DNA of 64,000 nucleotides from Bugula neritina. Its lineage: Eukaryota; Bryozoa; Gymnolaemata; Cheilostomatida; Bugulidae. The notes beneath the pieces are model-generated. The model saw only the letters and a program-made list of their open reading frames with translations, was not told the origin of the DNA and did not search any database. The stretch's first letter is position 1, and each line of letters opens with the position of its first letter. The translations under genes were made by a program, and so were the position numbers. Shown one piece after another: positions 36,901 through 64,000 of the stretch. The DNA lies in assembly GCA_964035545.1 (NCBI GenBank), contig OZ037766.1:15888722-15952721 (forward strand). Reading direction: 5' to 3'.

Positions 36901-39900
36901 CAGCAAATCACTGTTAGTGATATGATCACACAGACATTACTAAAATCATATTTGTAAATGGAAAAAGAAATTTACATACAGTAACAGAAGTGAGAATAAG
37001 TACATACTTACAAGAAACGAACAGCAGAAAGGACAAATTCACATAATGCCCCAAAACCATGAGAGTTGTGCATATCATCAACATCAACACCAAAAACTGT
37101 TGAATTAAAAAGAAGCTGCCGTATATACCCAATAGTTTGGCAATATTAAATACAGGTAATACTAAATATCAACAAGCAAATTTGAACTAAAAATTTCTAA
37201 AGATTTTTCAAACTTCAGTAGTTTAGAATGATGTATGACAAAGAAAAACTAATAATTACTGAGCTCCTTCTTTGCTGTCTGGTTTTCCATATTTCTGTCA
37301 AGCAGAATTGAGCAAATGCAATAACTTTTGCACAATTATGACAAAACTGAGGCACAGAACATATCCTTGGATCAACTGAAACCCACCTAAAAATAAGAGA
37401 CAGATAGAAAAACTTTCAAGAATTTCAATCTCACATGGAATCGAATAAACTTAGTTTATAAGAAAATGCAAATGTGCCTAAATATAATTATACTAAAACA
37501 CCAATTATGACATGTAAATATTTGAAGCCAGACAAAAATGAACTTTCAACTACATGTTAAATTTGTATTCCAATATTACTAGAAGTATCCAATTCCATAA
37601 AAGGCTCTATACAGTCTATAGCAAAGAGGCCTAAGTAAATAACTTCTAATTGGATAACTAGAAAATCATTTTGCAAGATATATAAATAAGATATGAACTT
37701 CTGCTCACATTAGTTGTTTACAATAGACAAATCTTAAACTAATATATTATGTATAACAGGTTCAGTGACATGGGATTTAAATAATACATACTCATCTTCA
37801 TTCAACTCAGATGGTGCACGCAAAGTTGGCCAAATTCTTGTAATCCATTGATAGGAAATGTACACCACCAACGCTCCCCAAGCTAATGTTGCAAGCACGT
37901 AAGAGCCTTTTAAAACCCTGTAATATTTACAGAACTAAATATAGAATATAGATTATTAGATGGGGTGACAATCAGCCAATAACTCAACTGCACAACAATA
38001 CCATATTGCAATGTACTTAATTCCATGAAAAAAACATCAATTTTTGTCAAACTTAAATTAGGATAAACTTAACTGACGCCAAGCTAAAAAGATAAAATAA
38101 CCACAATGCATATTAAAGCTAATAAATTAAGCTCCACATGACAATCCATTATTGTAGTATGCACATATCGATTTAAGCACCTACTATCTAAAAGTGTGAA
38201 ATATCACAATAAAGTTATAAAAAAATCAAAGAAAATGAGCCAAAAGTTGATGGTAAATATTAAAAGTTTAAATTCAGAATTGAAAAATTTCTAAATTACA
38301 CACATATATATTCCTTTATGTATATAAGGGGAATATGGCTGACATTTTTAGTTATTGATTTGAAATGCACAGCGGAAGAGTGATGTGATATGCAGCAGCT
38401 ATTAGGTTGAGCTACAACAGTTGTAGTGTTGAAATCAAAAGCACATTTTTAGAGAGGATAGAGCCTCAGCTCCAACATTGCAATGCATAATGCCAGAAAA
38501 TTATTTCACAGTCTATTTTATATTTGTAATATAACACATATCATAGAGCATTAAGGAATGAGTTACAAAATGACTATCATTGATCTAATAAATCCACTAC
38601 AATATTAGAAACACAATTTCTTGAGTATTTTGTTTTTCTGAAGAAATGCAATATTAGTAAATAATGAGCATTATGCAACATTGTTGTACAGTGCATCAAC
38701 AGGACACAACTCCAAAATGTATATCATTTATCATAACAGCTTGAAAGAGTGAGTAGTAATGAGTAAATGTGTGCAAGTCCACCATACTTATTGATAGCTT
38801 TTAAAAAAATTGCCTTTGAACAAGCACAGCTTTAATGCAAATTATAGCCTAAACACTGCTATAAAACTATCCTGTAAATGTGAAATAAAACTACTAAATA
38901 ATAAACAATATAAGCAAGAAATTTGTGTAATATAAAATATATGTCTAATCACATATTAACTTGAGGCTAGATTTTGACAAAAAAATGAAACTTTGGATAT
39001 TCAAAACAACCCTATTTCAACTGTCCAGTCTGCTATCAGCAGCTCTACAAGTATAGTTATGAGCAGTTTAAACATTGAAGAAAAAAAATGAAATATCAAG
39101 TGATGTCCAGGATTCAGTTAACCAATTTATTCTATGACACGTGCTGTAATATTACTATTATTGTAACAATCAGTTTTAAACATGGTTTAGGAGTTCTTCC
39201 CTCTTGTTTTTGTGTAATTATTTTTACATGTTCAACTTATGAAAATGATTATATAGTTGCTGTGATAATTGTTTAATTTTTAATAAATGCTCTATTATCT
39301 TGTTACAGCAGTTTGTTCAATATACTTGATGTAGGCACTACCATTATGATATAACTGCTTCCAGTGCATACAGTATGAGCAAGCGTTCATAGTTGCTGAA
39401 GTTGTTCACTTATTTACACTGACTTACACGGTGATACATCAGCAAACCCCCCTCTCCCTACAGACAAAAACGCATTCAGCTACAAGTAAAGCTTTGGATT
39501 CTATAGCCGATACTGTTGGCATTTTACTGATTACATGCCTATAATATTATATTGAATGAATTCAAATACCTTCAAGTCCATTCAGAATAACTAGAATATT
39601 GACTTTACCTAGGTTTAAGATTCTTGTCTGAACCATGACTTGATTGAACTTGCTTAGCCACTGGAATGATTTGCTGTGACTTTAAATTAGCTCTGATACA
39701 AGTAAAACTAACCAAAAAATTAGGTTCAACTGTCGTTATTTGAATATATTATCTACCATTAAAATATCATCATTAGGCAATAGGCATCACTATGAACAGT
39801 CATTATATTTTAATTAAATGAATAAGAATAAGTCTAAATATATCGCTTACAACAAAACTGACCAACACTTTTATCTATATTACAATCACTGCTACGGTCG

Positions 39901-40536
39901 TTTACATTATGAATGCCAAGGGTATCAGTTTTAAATTCAAAAGTATTACTATAACTTATAAGTACATTCTGCAGAGCAAGTTGGTTTAATCAAGAATCAA
40001 GATTCAGTACTATTTTAACTAAAAGTATTGGGTTCAATTAGTTTTAAAATTACTTTTAGTGTAAGAATAAACTAAAACCATGGCATTGTTTTAATTTGTG
40101 ACATAAAATTTATCAATTTACTTCAAATAAACCTATTCTAATTAAGCAGTAATTATTATAATTTATAGTTATCATTGACTAGCCAGACTCAAAGCGAATT
40201 AGGCATGGTATATGTATATGTGAATAATATACTATGTCTCTCAAAAATATACATACTCACATACCAGTACCATATGAAGTATCAAAATTCAATCAACATA
40301 AGGGATAAGTGACTGGAGGACACTTAATGACTCTAACAAACGTCCAACGGCCAAACTTACCATAAAAACATGGTGTTCACCAACAAAAGTGCAATTGCAC
40401 TTTTATATCTATCTTTCCAGTAAATTAATGAGATACCAGCTGCAATCCAACTTTCCACTGGTTTCAAAATGTCTTCAATTTGTTTAGTATATGTTTCCAC
40501 ATCTTTTTCAAACGAAGCTCTTGCAGTCGTAGACAT
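33922..40536 (-). CDS. RETREG: reticulophagy regulator (FAM134 family), complete
   Basis: Exons 40536-40361, 37917-37792, 37386-37260, 37096-37012, 36247-36125, 35629-35486, 34639-34465 and 34351-33922 join in phase to 461 residues (human RETREG3 466). The protein is an ER-phagy receptor: a reticulon-homology domain bends ER membrane and a C-terminal LIR binds LC3/GABARAP. The first hydrophobic hairpin spans exons 1-2 (NTMFLWVLKGSYVLATLAWG, then QWITRIWPTLRAPSELNEDEW). The conserved DPRICSVPQFCH lies in exon 3 and a second hairpin with MVLGHYV in exon 4. The tail is acidic. Near the end, the LIR core is FEII after an acidic GDSDSD run. Start chosen at the first ATG of exon 1; a UTR acceptor sits at about 40570. 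Which vertebrate paralogue it corresponds to cannot be said, and it may be the single ancestral gene. Confidence 0.9.
35228..35434 (+). mobile_element. tRNA-derived SINE, copy 2 (RETREG intron 6)
   Basis: Flanked by a perfect 9-bp direct repeat ATAATGTTC (35219-35227 and 35435-35443). Box A region TGGTCTATGGTTTAGAGC and box B-like GGGTTTGAACCTC (35287-35299) are followed by GCATCCAGTC, GTGACTATAAACTTGCATG and a GAGT-repeat tail. Compared with copy 1 it lacks about 30 bases between box B and GCATCCAGTC. It lies antisense to the host gene. Confidence 0.82.
36655..36735 (-). repeat. unnamed interspersed repeat, copy 1 (RETREG intron 4)
   Basis: TTTCCATGGATCGATCTCAG is followed about 30 bases later by a second, imperfect TTTCCATG...TTGATCTCA. 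The reverse complement resembles the palindromic segment at 49880-49963. Confidence 0.45.
39609..39692 (-). other. cryptic or alternative 84-bp exon, RETREG intron 1
   Basis: A good acceptor (CTTGTATCAG) and donor (CCTAG|GTAAAG) bound 84 bases that are open in the frame feeding RETREG exon 2. Joined to exon 1, however, the junction codon becomes TGA. It could be a poison exon, part of an alternative 5' transcript, or chance. Confidence 0.25.
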
Positions 40537-40589
40537 GTTTGACAAAAGAAAAGCTTGAAGTTGAGCTGCACAAAAAAGTTAAAGACCAG

Positions 40590-40830
40590 TATGAGTATGA
40601 CTATTACTATAAATATTAATATGAGTACAAATAATTATTGGTATTACTATCAGTAAGTGTAATAGTAACAGTCACAGTGATATTGATAGCAATACTAATA
40701 CAACGATACTAATATTAGTAATACTAATAGTAGTGCTAATACAAATAGTTCAATATAAGTATTAGATTTACTTTTACTTTTAGTAATAGTATAACTATAA
40801 GTATAATTTAAAGTTATAAGTTATAGTTAC
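40590..40830. repeat. degenerate period-6 array just 5' of the RETREG start
   Basis: Runs of TAGTAATACTAATA, GAGTATGACTATTACTAT and similar alternating trinucleotides, of the same type as the arrays near WASHC2, RPL37A and DPYD. Confidence 0.7.
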
Positions 40831-41086
40831 AACTATTGCAATTGTCATATTCATTGTGAATTTGATTGCTTTAAGTTTAAGTATAAGTTTAGTCATTAGA
40901 GTTGGGTGTAAAAGATAAAATAGAAGTGGTAATAAACAAATCCACAAAATCTTTCAAATAAACAATAAATCGATTAATAAATTTGTCGACTAACCTGTCA
41001 GCCAAATTAATAATGAAAGTATGAATATTTATTTTACAGCAATTCGCTTTCAACGCCTTCTCAAAGCATTTTAGGTTATTGTTATT

Positions 41087-41096
41087 GTCACGTGAT
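41087..41096. promoter_or_regulatory. CLEAR-like element upstream of RETREG
   Basis: GTCACGTGAT matches the TFEB/MiT CLEAR consensus GTCACGTGAC at 9 of 10 positions, about 550 bases before the RETREG start codon and next to a GGGCGTG box (about 41109). In mammals FAM134B is induced by MiT/TFE factors; a similar role here is inference. Confidence 0.4.
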
Positions 41097-41099
41097 AAC

Positions 41100-41795
41100 A
41101 TCTCAAATGGGCGTGTTCTGCGCATTTTGCCTGCTCGAAAAGCTTAGTTATGGAGTTGTCTTCCTACTCCTATCAATCCGCCTAGACTCCTATAGACTAT
41201 ATGAATTAAAAACCACAATTATTATAGGCCCCTGTCTCACAACTTGCATGAAGCTAATAATAAAAAATATGCGGTAAAAAATGTCTGTAATAATGCTTAT
41301 GCCTTAGAATTTCCTTCTTTGCAAGCTTATCAGAACTCCGTTATTGTAACTTTGATTTAAAATGTCTCTATAACACCTAAATGCTTTTAAACAGAGGAGT
41401 TCAGTGTGTAGCTATATATAAAAGACAGTATTTAACAAGCCCCTGTGAGTCAGTTAGAATTTTCTTCACGCAGCTTATTTTCTTAAGCTGTCCTCTTATT
41501 CATAAGATTTGATATATTTCTGCTCAATGAATGTAAATGCTATTCACTATGCTATGTGTAAGACTTGTTTTATCAAAACCTATGCAGTGGTTCACAGATT
41601 TGAGTTTCAGAATTTGAGTATTATAACTTTATCTGTGTTGGTCACCACCTAGTATAAGTCACTGTCATCTAGTACCATCAGTCCAATCTAATAATGATTC
41701 TGAAGTCTAAATATTTGTATATATTATATTTATATCGGCGATACCATGGAATTGATTCAATTTAGGCAAACGAAAGAGCCTTCTGATCCGTACTA
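41100..41795. other. intergenic 5' of RETREG, up to the Tc1 element
   Basis: I see no gene. The 78-codon minus ORF at 41125-40889 may lie in the RETREG leader region but shows no recognisable protein features. Confidence 0.35.
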
Positions 41796-43518
41796 CAGTG
41801 CTGTGAAAAATTTTAAAGGCGCTTCATTGTTTTTCAGTATTGCAATGTTCCAAGCTAATTTTACAACATTATAAGAAAAGCATTTCCATAGGCATGGTGC
41901 CTATCAAAATAATTCTTAGGATATCTCCTTATCTCAGTGATATAAACTATTAGTGTCTCTTTTTCTTTCCTCCCAAAATCTAGATGAAACAATGCGCCAC
42001 TGTGCATATATGGGAATTATTCGATGCTCTCACAATTTGTGTGTACTGTATGACATAGTAATATTTCATTTAAAATATAAAAATAATATTATATGTGATT
42101 TGTTCTACACCTTATAGCAGCATTACAACACACAGTATTTTAAATTTTGGTATCAGTATTTTGTTAGCCAGCCTTTTTTCTTAATCACAAGTCGGCATTG
42201 ATGAGGCATCGACTCGTACAGCTTCTCCAACTCGTCTTCAGTCACAACATGATGCCATGCATGAATTACAAGCTCTATGAGTGTCACCTTAGTTGTTGGC
42301 TTTTTTGAAGAGACTATTTTAGCCATTCTTGACCACAAATTTTCTATTGGGCTGGCCAGTAAAGCGTTGAGACACTCTGCGTTTTCATCCACACTTTAAC
42401 AAATTTTGCTCAATGGCATGGTGCATTCACTGCATTGTCATCTTGAAATATGTAAGCTTTATTTGAAAAAAGTTTTTATAGTTGGAAGAAGTTTAGCATG
42501 CAGGGTTTCTATATATTTTTGAGCATTCATCATTCTAGAGCAAATACTGAGTCGACCTACACCTTTTGATGTTATACAACCCCAGAACATAACACTGATA
42601 GGGTGCTTAATTGTTGAAACTATGCATTAGGGCTATATTTCTCATACTGGCATCTTCTAACAAAACAGTTTCCAGCATGATTGTTTACATTAAATGTGGA
42701 TTCAGCTAAAAGAATTACTTTTTTCCAATCATTCACTGTCCAACTAGCATGCTCCCTGGCCCACCGTAGCCGGCTTTTTCGTTGCTTCTTGGTTAGTAGC
42801 GGCTTCCTTCTTGTTTTTCAGCCACGTAAACCATGGCTCAGCAATCTTCGCCTCATCAGGGATGTCGAAGCTGTTATTTTTGTTGACTCTGACCATTCTT
42901 TTGCCAACTCATGACTTGTTTTGTGGCGATCCTTCTTTCTGATTCTAATGAGAACTTTGTCATCTCTGGGTGTCCACTTTGAGGTTGGTCTGCTACACTG
43001 CCAGTCTCCATAAACTTCTTGATAATTTGGTATACGATTGTCTTTGCTTTGCCAACCTTTTTAGATATTTTTCTAATTGAATACTTTCGTTATGCAAAAA
43101 AACTATGACAGACCTTGCCTCTGAAGTAAGATTTACAGCTCTCATTTTGTCTATGCGCAGCACTTAAGTGTGCACCTAGTAAAAGCTCACAGATTTCAAA
43201 CTATGGAGGGAAATCATGCTTTATAATATCATGATGTCATGCACAAAGTCAAAGTTCACTGTTTATCCTTTTGTGGCTGACAAAAGCAAAGAATTTTGGG
43301 AACATAAAAATACAGGAGTTGCGCTTCCCTAGCTGCTTATATAAATAGCCCGAAAATGGGTGGAAAACATCACAACAATGGAGGATTTATAGGGTGGGAA
43401 TTGTGGGAATTTTGATATATAAAACTTTCAGGAAAATACTAAAAACTTACAAGAAATGGCTATTAAATAACATACACAGAAATTTCTGCAAGCGTTCTCA
43501 AACTTTTTCACAGCACCG
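41796..43518 (-). mobile_element. Tc1-like DNA transposon, full length, inactive
   Basis: Terminal inverted repeats beginning CAGTGCTGTGAAAAA (left) and, in reverse complement, CGGTGCTGTGAAAAA (right) agree at about 23 of 30 bases. TA dinucleotides at 41794-41795 and 43519-43520 are the expected target duplication. The transposase remnant reads on the minus strand. Confidence 0.85.
42153..43145 (-). pseudogene. Tc1 transposase pseudogene
   Basis: The remnant begins near ATG 43145 (MRAVNLTSEARSVIVFLHNE), shifts frame inside the helix-turn-helix region (KTIVYQIIKKFMETGSVADQ), and has several frameshifts and stops. The first catalytic Asp of the WSDES-type motif appears changed to Ala (ILLAESTFNV). 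The second is kept (FQDDNAVNAPCH). The last part is still open at 42392-42153 (SPIENLWSRM to a lysine-rich end). It is clearly dead. Confidence 0.85.
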
Positions 43519-43804
43519 TACATCTTTAATATTTTCCCCTATTTTCAAGATGCAGTTGTCTCACACGTGGCTCTGGACCGTCCCATCACCGTCTTATATT
43601 AATGAGCCAATGGTCATTGGGTATTCAATAAAGTACTAACCAATCAAGTTGCAGCACCACCACGCTCAACATTTCTGTTGCAACTTGCAAGCACAACAAT
43701 AAGATCACAACAACAAGCACCAGCATATCCTGGATCTTGGTATTTTAGTCTATTCTTTGCAAACTTGTCTGTTGATTCATTTGTTTATCATTTTTCATTT
43801 CGTT

Positions 43805-59987
<16,183 letters not shown>

Positions 59988-60913
59988 ATGAGCTGTGTGG
60001 GAGATTCTAAAAGTATTATTCCCAATTACCTCTAACTTCTTATGTAAGTGCCATTGCTAAGGTGCTTATATTTTATAAACATTTATCTATATACTTGCCT
60101 CTTTTAATTAAGAGTCATTTATATGTACTTTTTCATCACTTTTTTAAATTTATGTATTCTGATGCATCCCAAAATTAATTAATACAATGTTGACCTGAAG
60201 AGTTTTGAGTAATACTTTTGTACTTGGAGTGTTGCCAGTGCAAATAATCAGACACACCCATGCCTGTCATTAGTATCCCTTTTTACATGATTGAATTGTT
60301 TTCATGGAAAGTTAGAAGAAGCACTTTGTTGTTCTATACCAACTTTTAGAGCTCTAATGGATTGATTTTGTAAAGAATTGTTTGTGCAATGCTATTGTAC
60401 TACACAATGAATTTTATAATTGATTTTTCTTCAAATATTACAATTTTTACTTTTATATTATAGGGCCACCATTTCATTGAATGTGTTCAGGATCAGTTTT
60501 TGCTAATTACAATATTTCTGGCTTGCAATACTTTGATTGATTTTACATTTTTATATATCAAACTTATGAATACAGCATATATTTACTTAAAAACACAAAT
60601 ATGATAGTACAGTGAGAGGCTTTACAGCAACAACCAAATCACAAAGTTGTGTTTATATGTTTAAAATTGATGCATTTCCATATTGCATGTGTTAGGATGT
60701 CACCAATATAACTATTGATTTTGAAATTGCTGGATACATGAAGCATTTATGACAAGAGAGAGCACATGACATTTTGGCTTCTCCCTAAATATAAATATTA
60801 TATGAGTTGCAATTGCATCAGCGACTTTCTGAATAGAAGTGTGCTCTGGTGTTATGAAAACGTGCACATATGCAGTCGCTATGTTCAGCTGATCCTCATT
60901 GGCAAACCTGACA
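59988..60913. other. DPYD 3' UTR and upstream region of the lectin gene
   Basis: No coding signal. I found no clean AATAAA soon after the DPYD stop. The ORFs at 60957-60712 and 60766-60978 are shadows around the lectin start. Confidence 0.4.
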
Positions 60914-63575
60914 ATGAGGTGGACACTCTGCCTTCTTGTTTTTTTGTGGCGTTCCATGCCAGTAAAGTCTGTGTGTGATCGTCTTTGGCATAGTCGCGGA
61001 CTGCATTGCTACTTCGCATCTAATAGCACAAGTACTTATACAAATGCCTTTTCAACTTGCCAGCAGTTCAAAGCACTCCCCGTAGATATTGAAGACTACA
61101 CAGAAAATCGCTTCTTAGTAGATATCTCGCCCAAAGGAGCGGATGAACTTTATTGGATTGGTTACGAGCATGTTGTGGGGAACATTTGGCGCTGGAATGC
61201 CACTAGTTCAACTGGGTTATTTCAAAACTGGGAGCCGGGAGAGCCTGATGACCAAGGTAAATGCAGCGCTATAGCTGCATATGAACGCGGAAGGTGGAGG
61301 GATCGTGATTGTAAGACAAAACTCAAGTTCATTTGCAAGAAAAAAGCTGACTGCGGTGCACCACCAGTAATGACAGATGGATTAGATGTAACAACATCTG
61401 TCCCTGCATTGCCGTCAGAAGACCACATTATTTTTGCTTCTTCTACAATAGCTTTTTATGAATGTCAAGATGGGTATGAATTTGCAGATAGAAGTTTTAG
61501 CAAGTCTTCTGTATGTGAGATTGGGGGTAAATGGGAACCAAATGTTCCCAGCATTACTCCTTGTATGCCTAAAAAGTGTACTCCTCCACCGCAATATGAT
61601 TTCACAGTCTCTAGCGCTGACCCAGCAATTGAGTACTACACATTTGGCTCCATAATTACTTACCAGTGTTCTCCTGGTTACTGGTTCCATCCATACGAAG
61701 TAACGACAAGCGAAAAATATTTGAAATGTGAAAGTGATAAAACTTGGAGAGAAACCAATAGCAAAACCAACAATATTCCACTAGATAAATGCTCAAAGAT
61801 GCATTGTATACGGCCAGTTACAGCTAACTCAGTGTCCAATACCTCTTTAAATGTGTTTGGAACTATTGCCAGATATGAATGCGACTATGGATACAAGTAT
61901 AGCAATAATGAAACTGTTAAAATTTTTGAATGCGGGCGAGAAACATGGAGTCCACCAGCAGAGCAATGTATTGTTGGAAAATGCCCTAGACACTTTGTAC
62001 AAAATGCAATAGCTACGCCAGACTCGGTAGACTTTGGTACAACTGTTACATGGCAATGTCTTCCTGGACACAAATATGCTGATACCAAAGTGCGAAAAAA
62101 AATGTACTGCCAGGGCAATGAGATATGGGACAGAATCATCAATGCTGGCTGCGAAAGTAAGTGCTCAATCTACATCAGACATATTGTTTCGCCAGTTTCA
62201 TCAAAGCTCAGAATTTTATTCTATCATATTCGTTATATAGATATTATCAAATACTGTAAGTATTAGACCTGTTTTATCTTTCCTTATGAAAATAATATTG
62301 ACACTGCAGATTGCAAAATTATTTACTTAGTTCCACATTAACTATTTAATCTCAACGGAAGATACAAAATTCTTAGTATATCTTATGGGTTTATTGTAAC
62401 TTTATCAAAACTTTTTCAACTAGCCACACCCTGTCTGAAGCCTCCGACAAATGCCTCGAGCACATACTATCACAACTGGGACCCTGACGTGACGTACAGA
62501 TACCTAGACAACATTACTTATACTTGCACTTATGCTAAGGAAGGCTGGACTTTCCCAGCTGAAGATTCAACTAAAGAGCCTAGCAGCACACGTTCAGCAT
62601 AGTGGGTGTTTAAACTTCTATTTCGTTGTTTGTGTATGTTGAGCACTTTATGTTTAATTTATCCAAAAAACTCGAAGATTTATTAAAATTAATTAAAGCT
62701 CCTGTCATGTTTAAGATTAAATGTGCATTCACATGAGGGTAAATCCCTTTTCAATTATGACATCCTTGGCTGTCAATTTCATTTTGTCTAATCTTGATGC
62801 CATCCATCAAGTATTATGGAAAAATATTTTTGGCGGAACAGCTTGTATTTCCTGATTTACACTAAGTAACAACATAGTATAGGATTATATTTACTGAATG
62901 GTTGAAAGATTTTCCCATATTAGTTTATATTATATTATTATAGCAAAATTATCTTTATATATCTCTATTATTATAAGTATTTATTTCCATGACTAAAATA
63001 GATTATAAAAAATTAAAATCAATTTCTCATTACAAATGAATACAACATAGAGCTAAAACTTAACAAAAAGTTTCTGATAAAGTGTTCATGATTTTATCTA
63101 GCCACAGATGTCAAATATGCACTATAGAGTCTAGACAAACTAACCAGTCAGAATTAAACAGTTTTGATTATAAAATTCAATTGACAAAATTACTGCCATC
63201 AGAAATTTTGGTTTTGATTTTATATGACAAACATTTTTACACTGCAATTTTTGACATTTTGATTTCAGGGGACTGACTTGCCTTTATCATATGTGGGTAT
63301 ATAAAATGTAGCACAAATGATCTTTAAATAATTCTTGGAAAATTAAAAAAAGTTATTTTTCAACCAAATTGCAAACCATTTTAAAAGTTGTTAACAAAAT
63401 GGGGCAGGTGTGGGAATTAGTCGCATTTCATGCTATGTTTGTTTTTATATGGGAACACAGTTGTGGAGAAGATGCAGAGTGGGTGCCTCAGTACATCGGG
63501 GAGTGCACAGGTGACCCAGTTGTTATCATCACCAGCCATGTTGTGAAAGATCCAATGGAGTCACCAGCCGGCCAG
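60914..63575 (+). CDS. secreted or surface C-type lectin with sushi domains, 5' part
   Basis: Exons 60914-62156, 62424-62601 and 63461 to 63510 or 63575 are visible; the gene runs past the right edge. The ATG at 60914 starts a signal peptide (RWTLCLLVFLW). Next comes a C-type lectin domain with six cysteines, WIGY, a GEPDD calcium-site loop and WRDRDC. EPD in place of EPN or QPD leaves the sugar preference open. Four sushi (CCP) modules follow in the same long exon, each with four cysteines and a G-x-W-type end. A fifth CCP is split over exons 2 and 3 and is completed by YCGEDAEW...IGEC. The plain TAG at 62600-62602 is not a stop, because the donor TA|GTGGGT cuts through it. The layout recalls selectins without the EGF module. 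A role in recognition or adhesion is inferred. Confidence 0.82.
62602..63460. other. intron 2 of the lectin gene
   Basis: AT-rich. The ORF at 63082-63276 shows no protein features and no domain match. Confidence 0.45.
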
Positions 63576-64000
63576 GCAAGTTCTATTTATAGACGTATAT
63601 AAAGGCATCTTGCTTTTTGTCACTCGCAGTATTTAAGCTCCAGCAGATGAGTTGAATGAGCTTATTGGCTTATTACAAAATTGTTTAAATTCTCATGACA
63701 AGATGTCATTTGAACTCCTTTTTTGAGTTGTAAATGTTTAATATAGGTACTATAATTGTTATCAACAACTACTATAGTGGATCAACTAAAAGTACAATGG
63801 GGAAGCCAATCCATGACTTTGTGTATGGAAAGATAATAGGATGCCTAATAGGACCTTTTTGATTGTTTAGGGAAAATATAATATAATTAGGCTACATAAA
63901 TAGTAGCACTATGCTGTGCAACTAAGAAATCAAATATGTGTCGAACAGCGTCATTTCAACTGTGACTTGCATGTGTGGGTTCCTGATATAATGCTATTAT
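63576..64000. other. right edge, probably lectin intron
   Basis: No further sushi exon is recognisable before the window ends. Confidence 0.4.

Noticed and set aside
40889-41125. 78-codon ORF with an ATG near the RETREG promoter
   Set aside because: No family resemblance, composition is AT-driven, and it overlaps the likely leader and promoter.

Overview
This is nuclear DNA from an AT-rich invertebrate animal. The genes carry many introns with GT/AG borders, and the set is metazoan: WASHC2, peflin, RPL37A, a RETREG/FAM134 ER-phagy receptor, DPYD and galactose-3-O-sulfotransferases. The tRNA-derived SINEs, Tc1 and hAT-like elements also fit. A lophotrochozoan such as a bryozoan or mollusc is my best guess, but the species cannot be fixed from the sequence. 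There are no prokaryotic features. Gene models were built by hand from ORFs, splice signals, reading-phase arithmetic and remembered family sequences; no search was run.

Layout. 1-645: last coding part of an MFS sugar-transporter-like gene (+). 2073-6428: two tandem galactose-3-O-sulfotransferase genes (-), with the broken remains of a third copy at 7249-7395. 8310-26763: a complete 28-exon WASHC2 (FAM21) gene (+). 29044-27172: complete five-exon peflin (-), convergent with WASHC2. 31474-33027: complete RPL37A (+), divergent from peflin. 40536-33922: complete eight-exon RETREG gene (-). 41796-43518: a dead full-length Tc1-like transposon. 43805-59987: complete 22-exon dihydropyrimidine dehydrogenase (+). 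From 60914 to the right edge: a secreted or surface C-type lectin with at least five sushi (CCP) domains (+), running off the window.

The genes are unrelated housekeeping and cell-surface genes, not an operon. WASHC2 (retromer/WASH endosomal sorting) and RETREG (selective ER autophagy) are both membrane-trafficking genes, and each has an E-box-like motif near its 5' end. The most unusual material is: lineage-specific modules in the WASHC2 tail; a sharp probable gene-conversion tract between the two sulfotransferases; degenerate period-6 simple-sequence arrays that sit near the 5' ends of several genes; a 14-bp intronic minisatellite that repeats a 5' splice-site-like sequence; and small repeat families (SINE, hAT MITE, fold-back elements) in introns. 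I found no clearly new multi-gene system.
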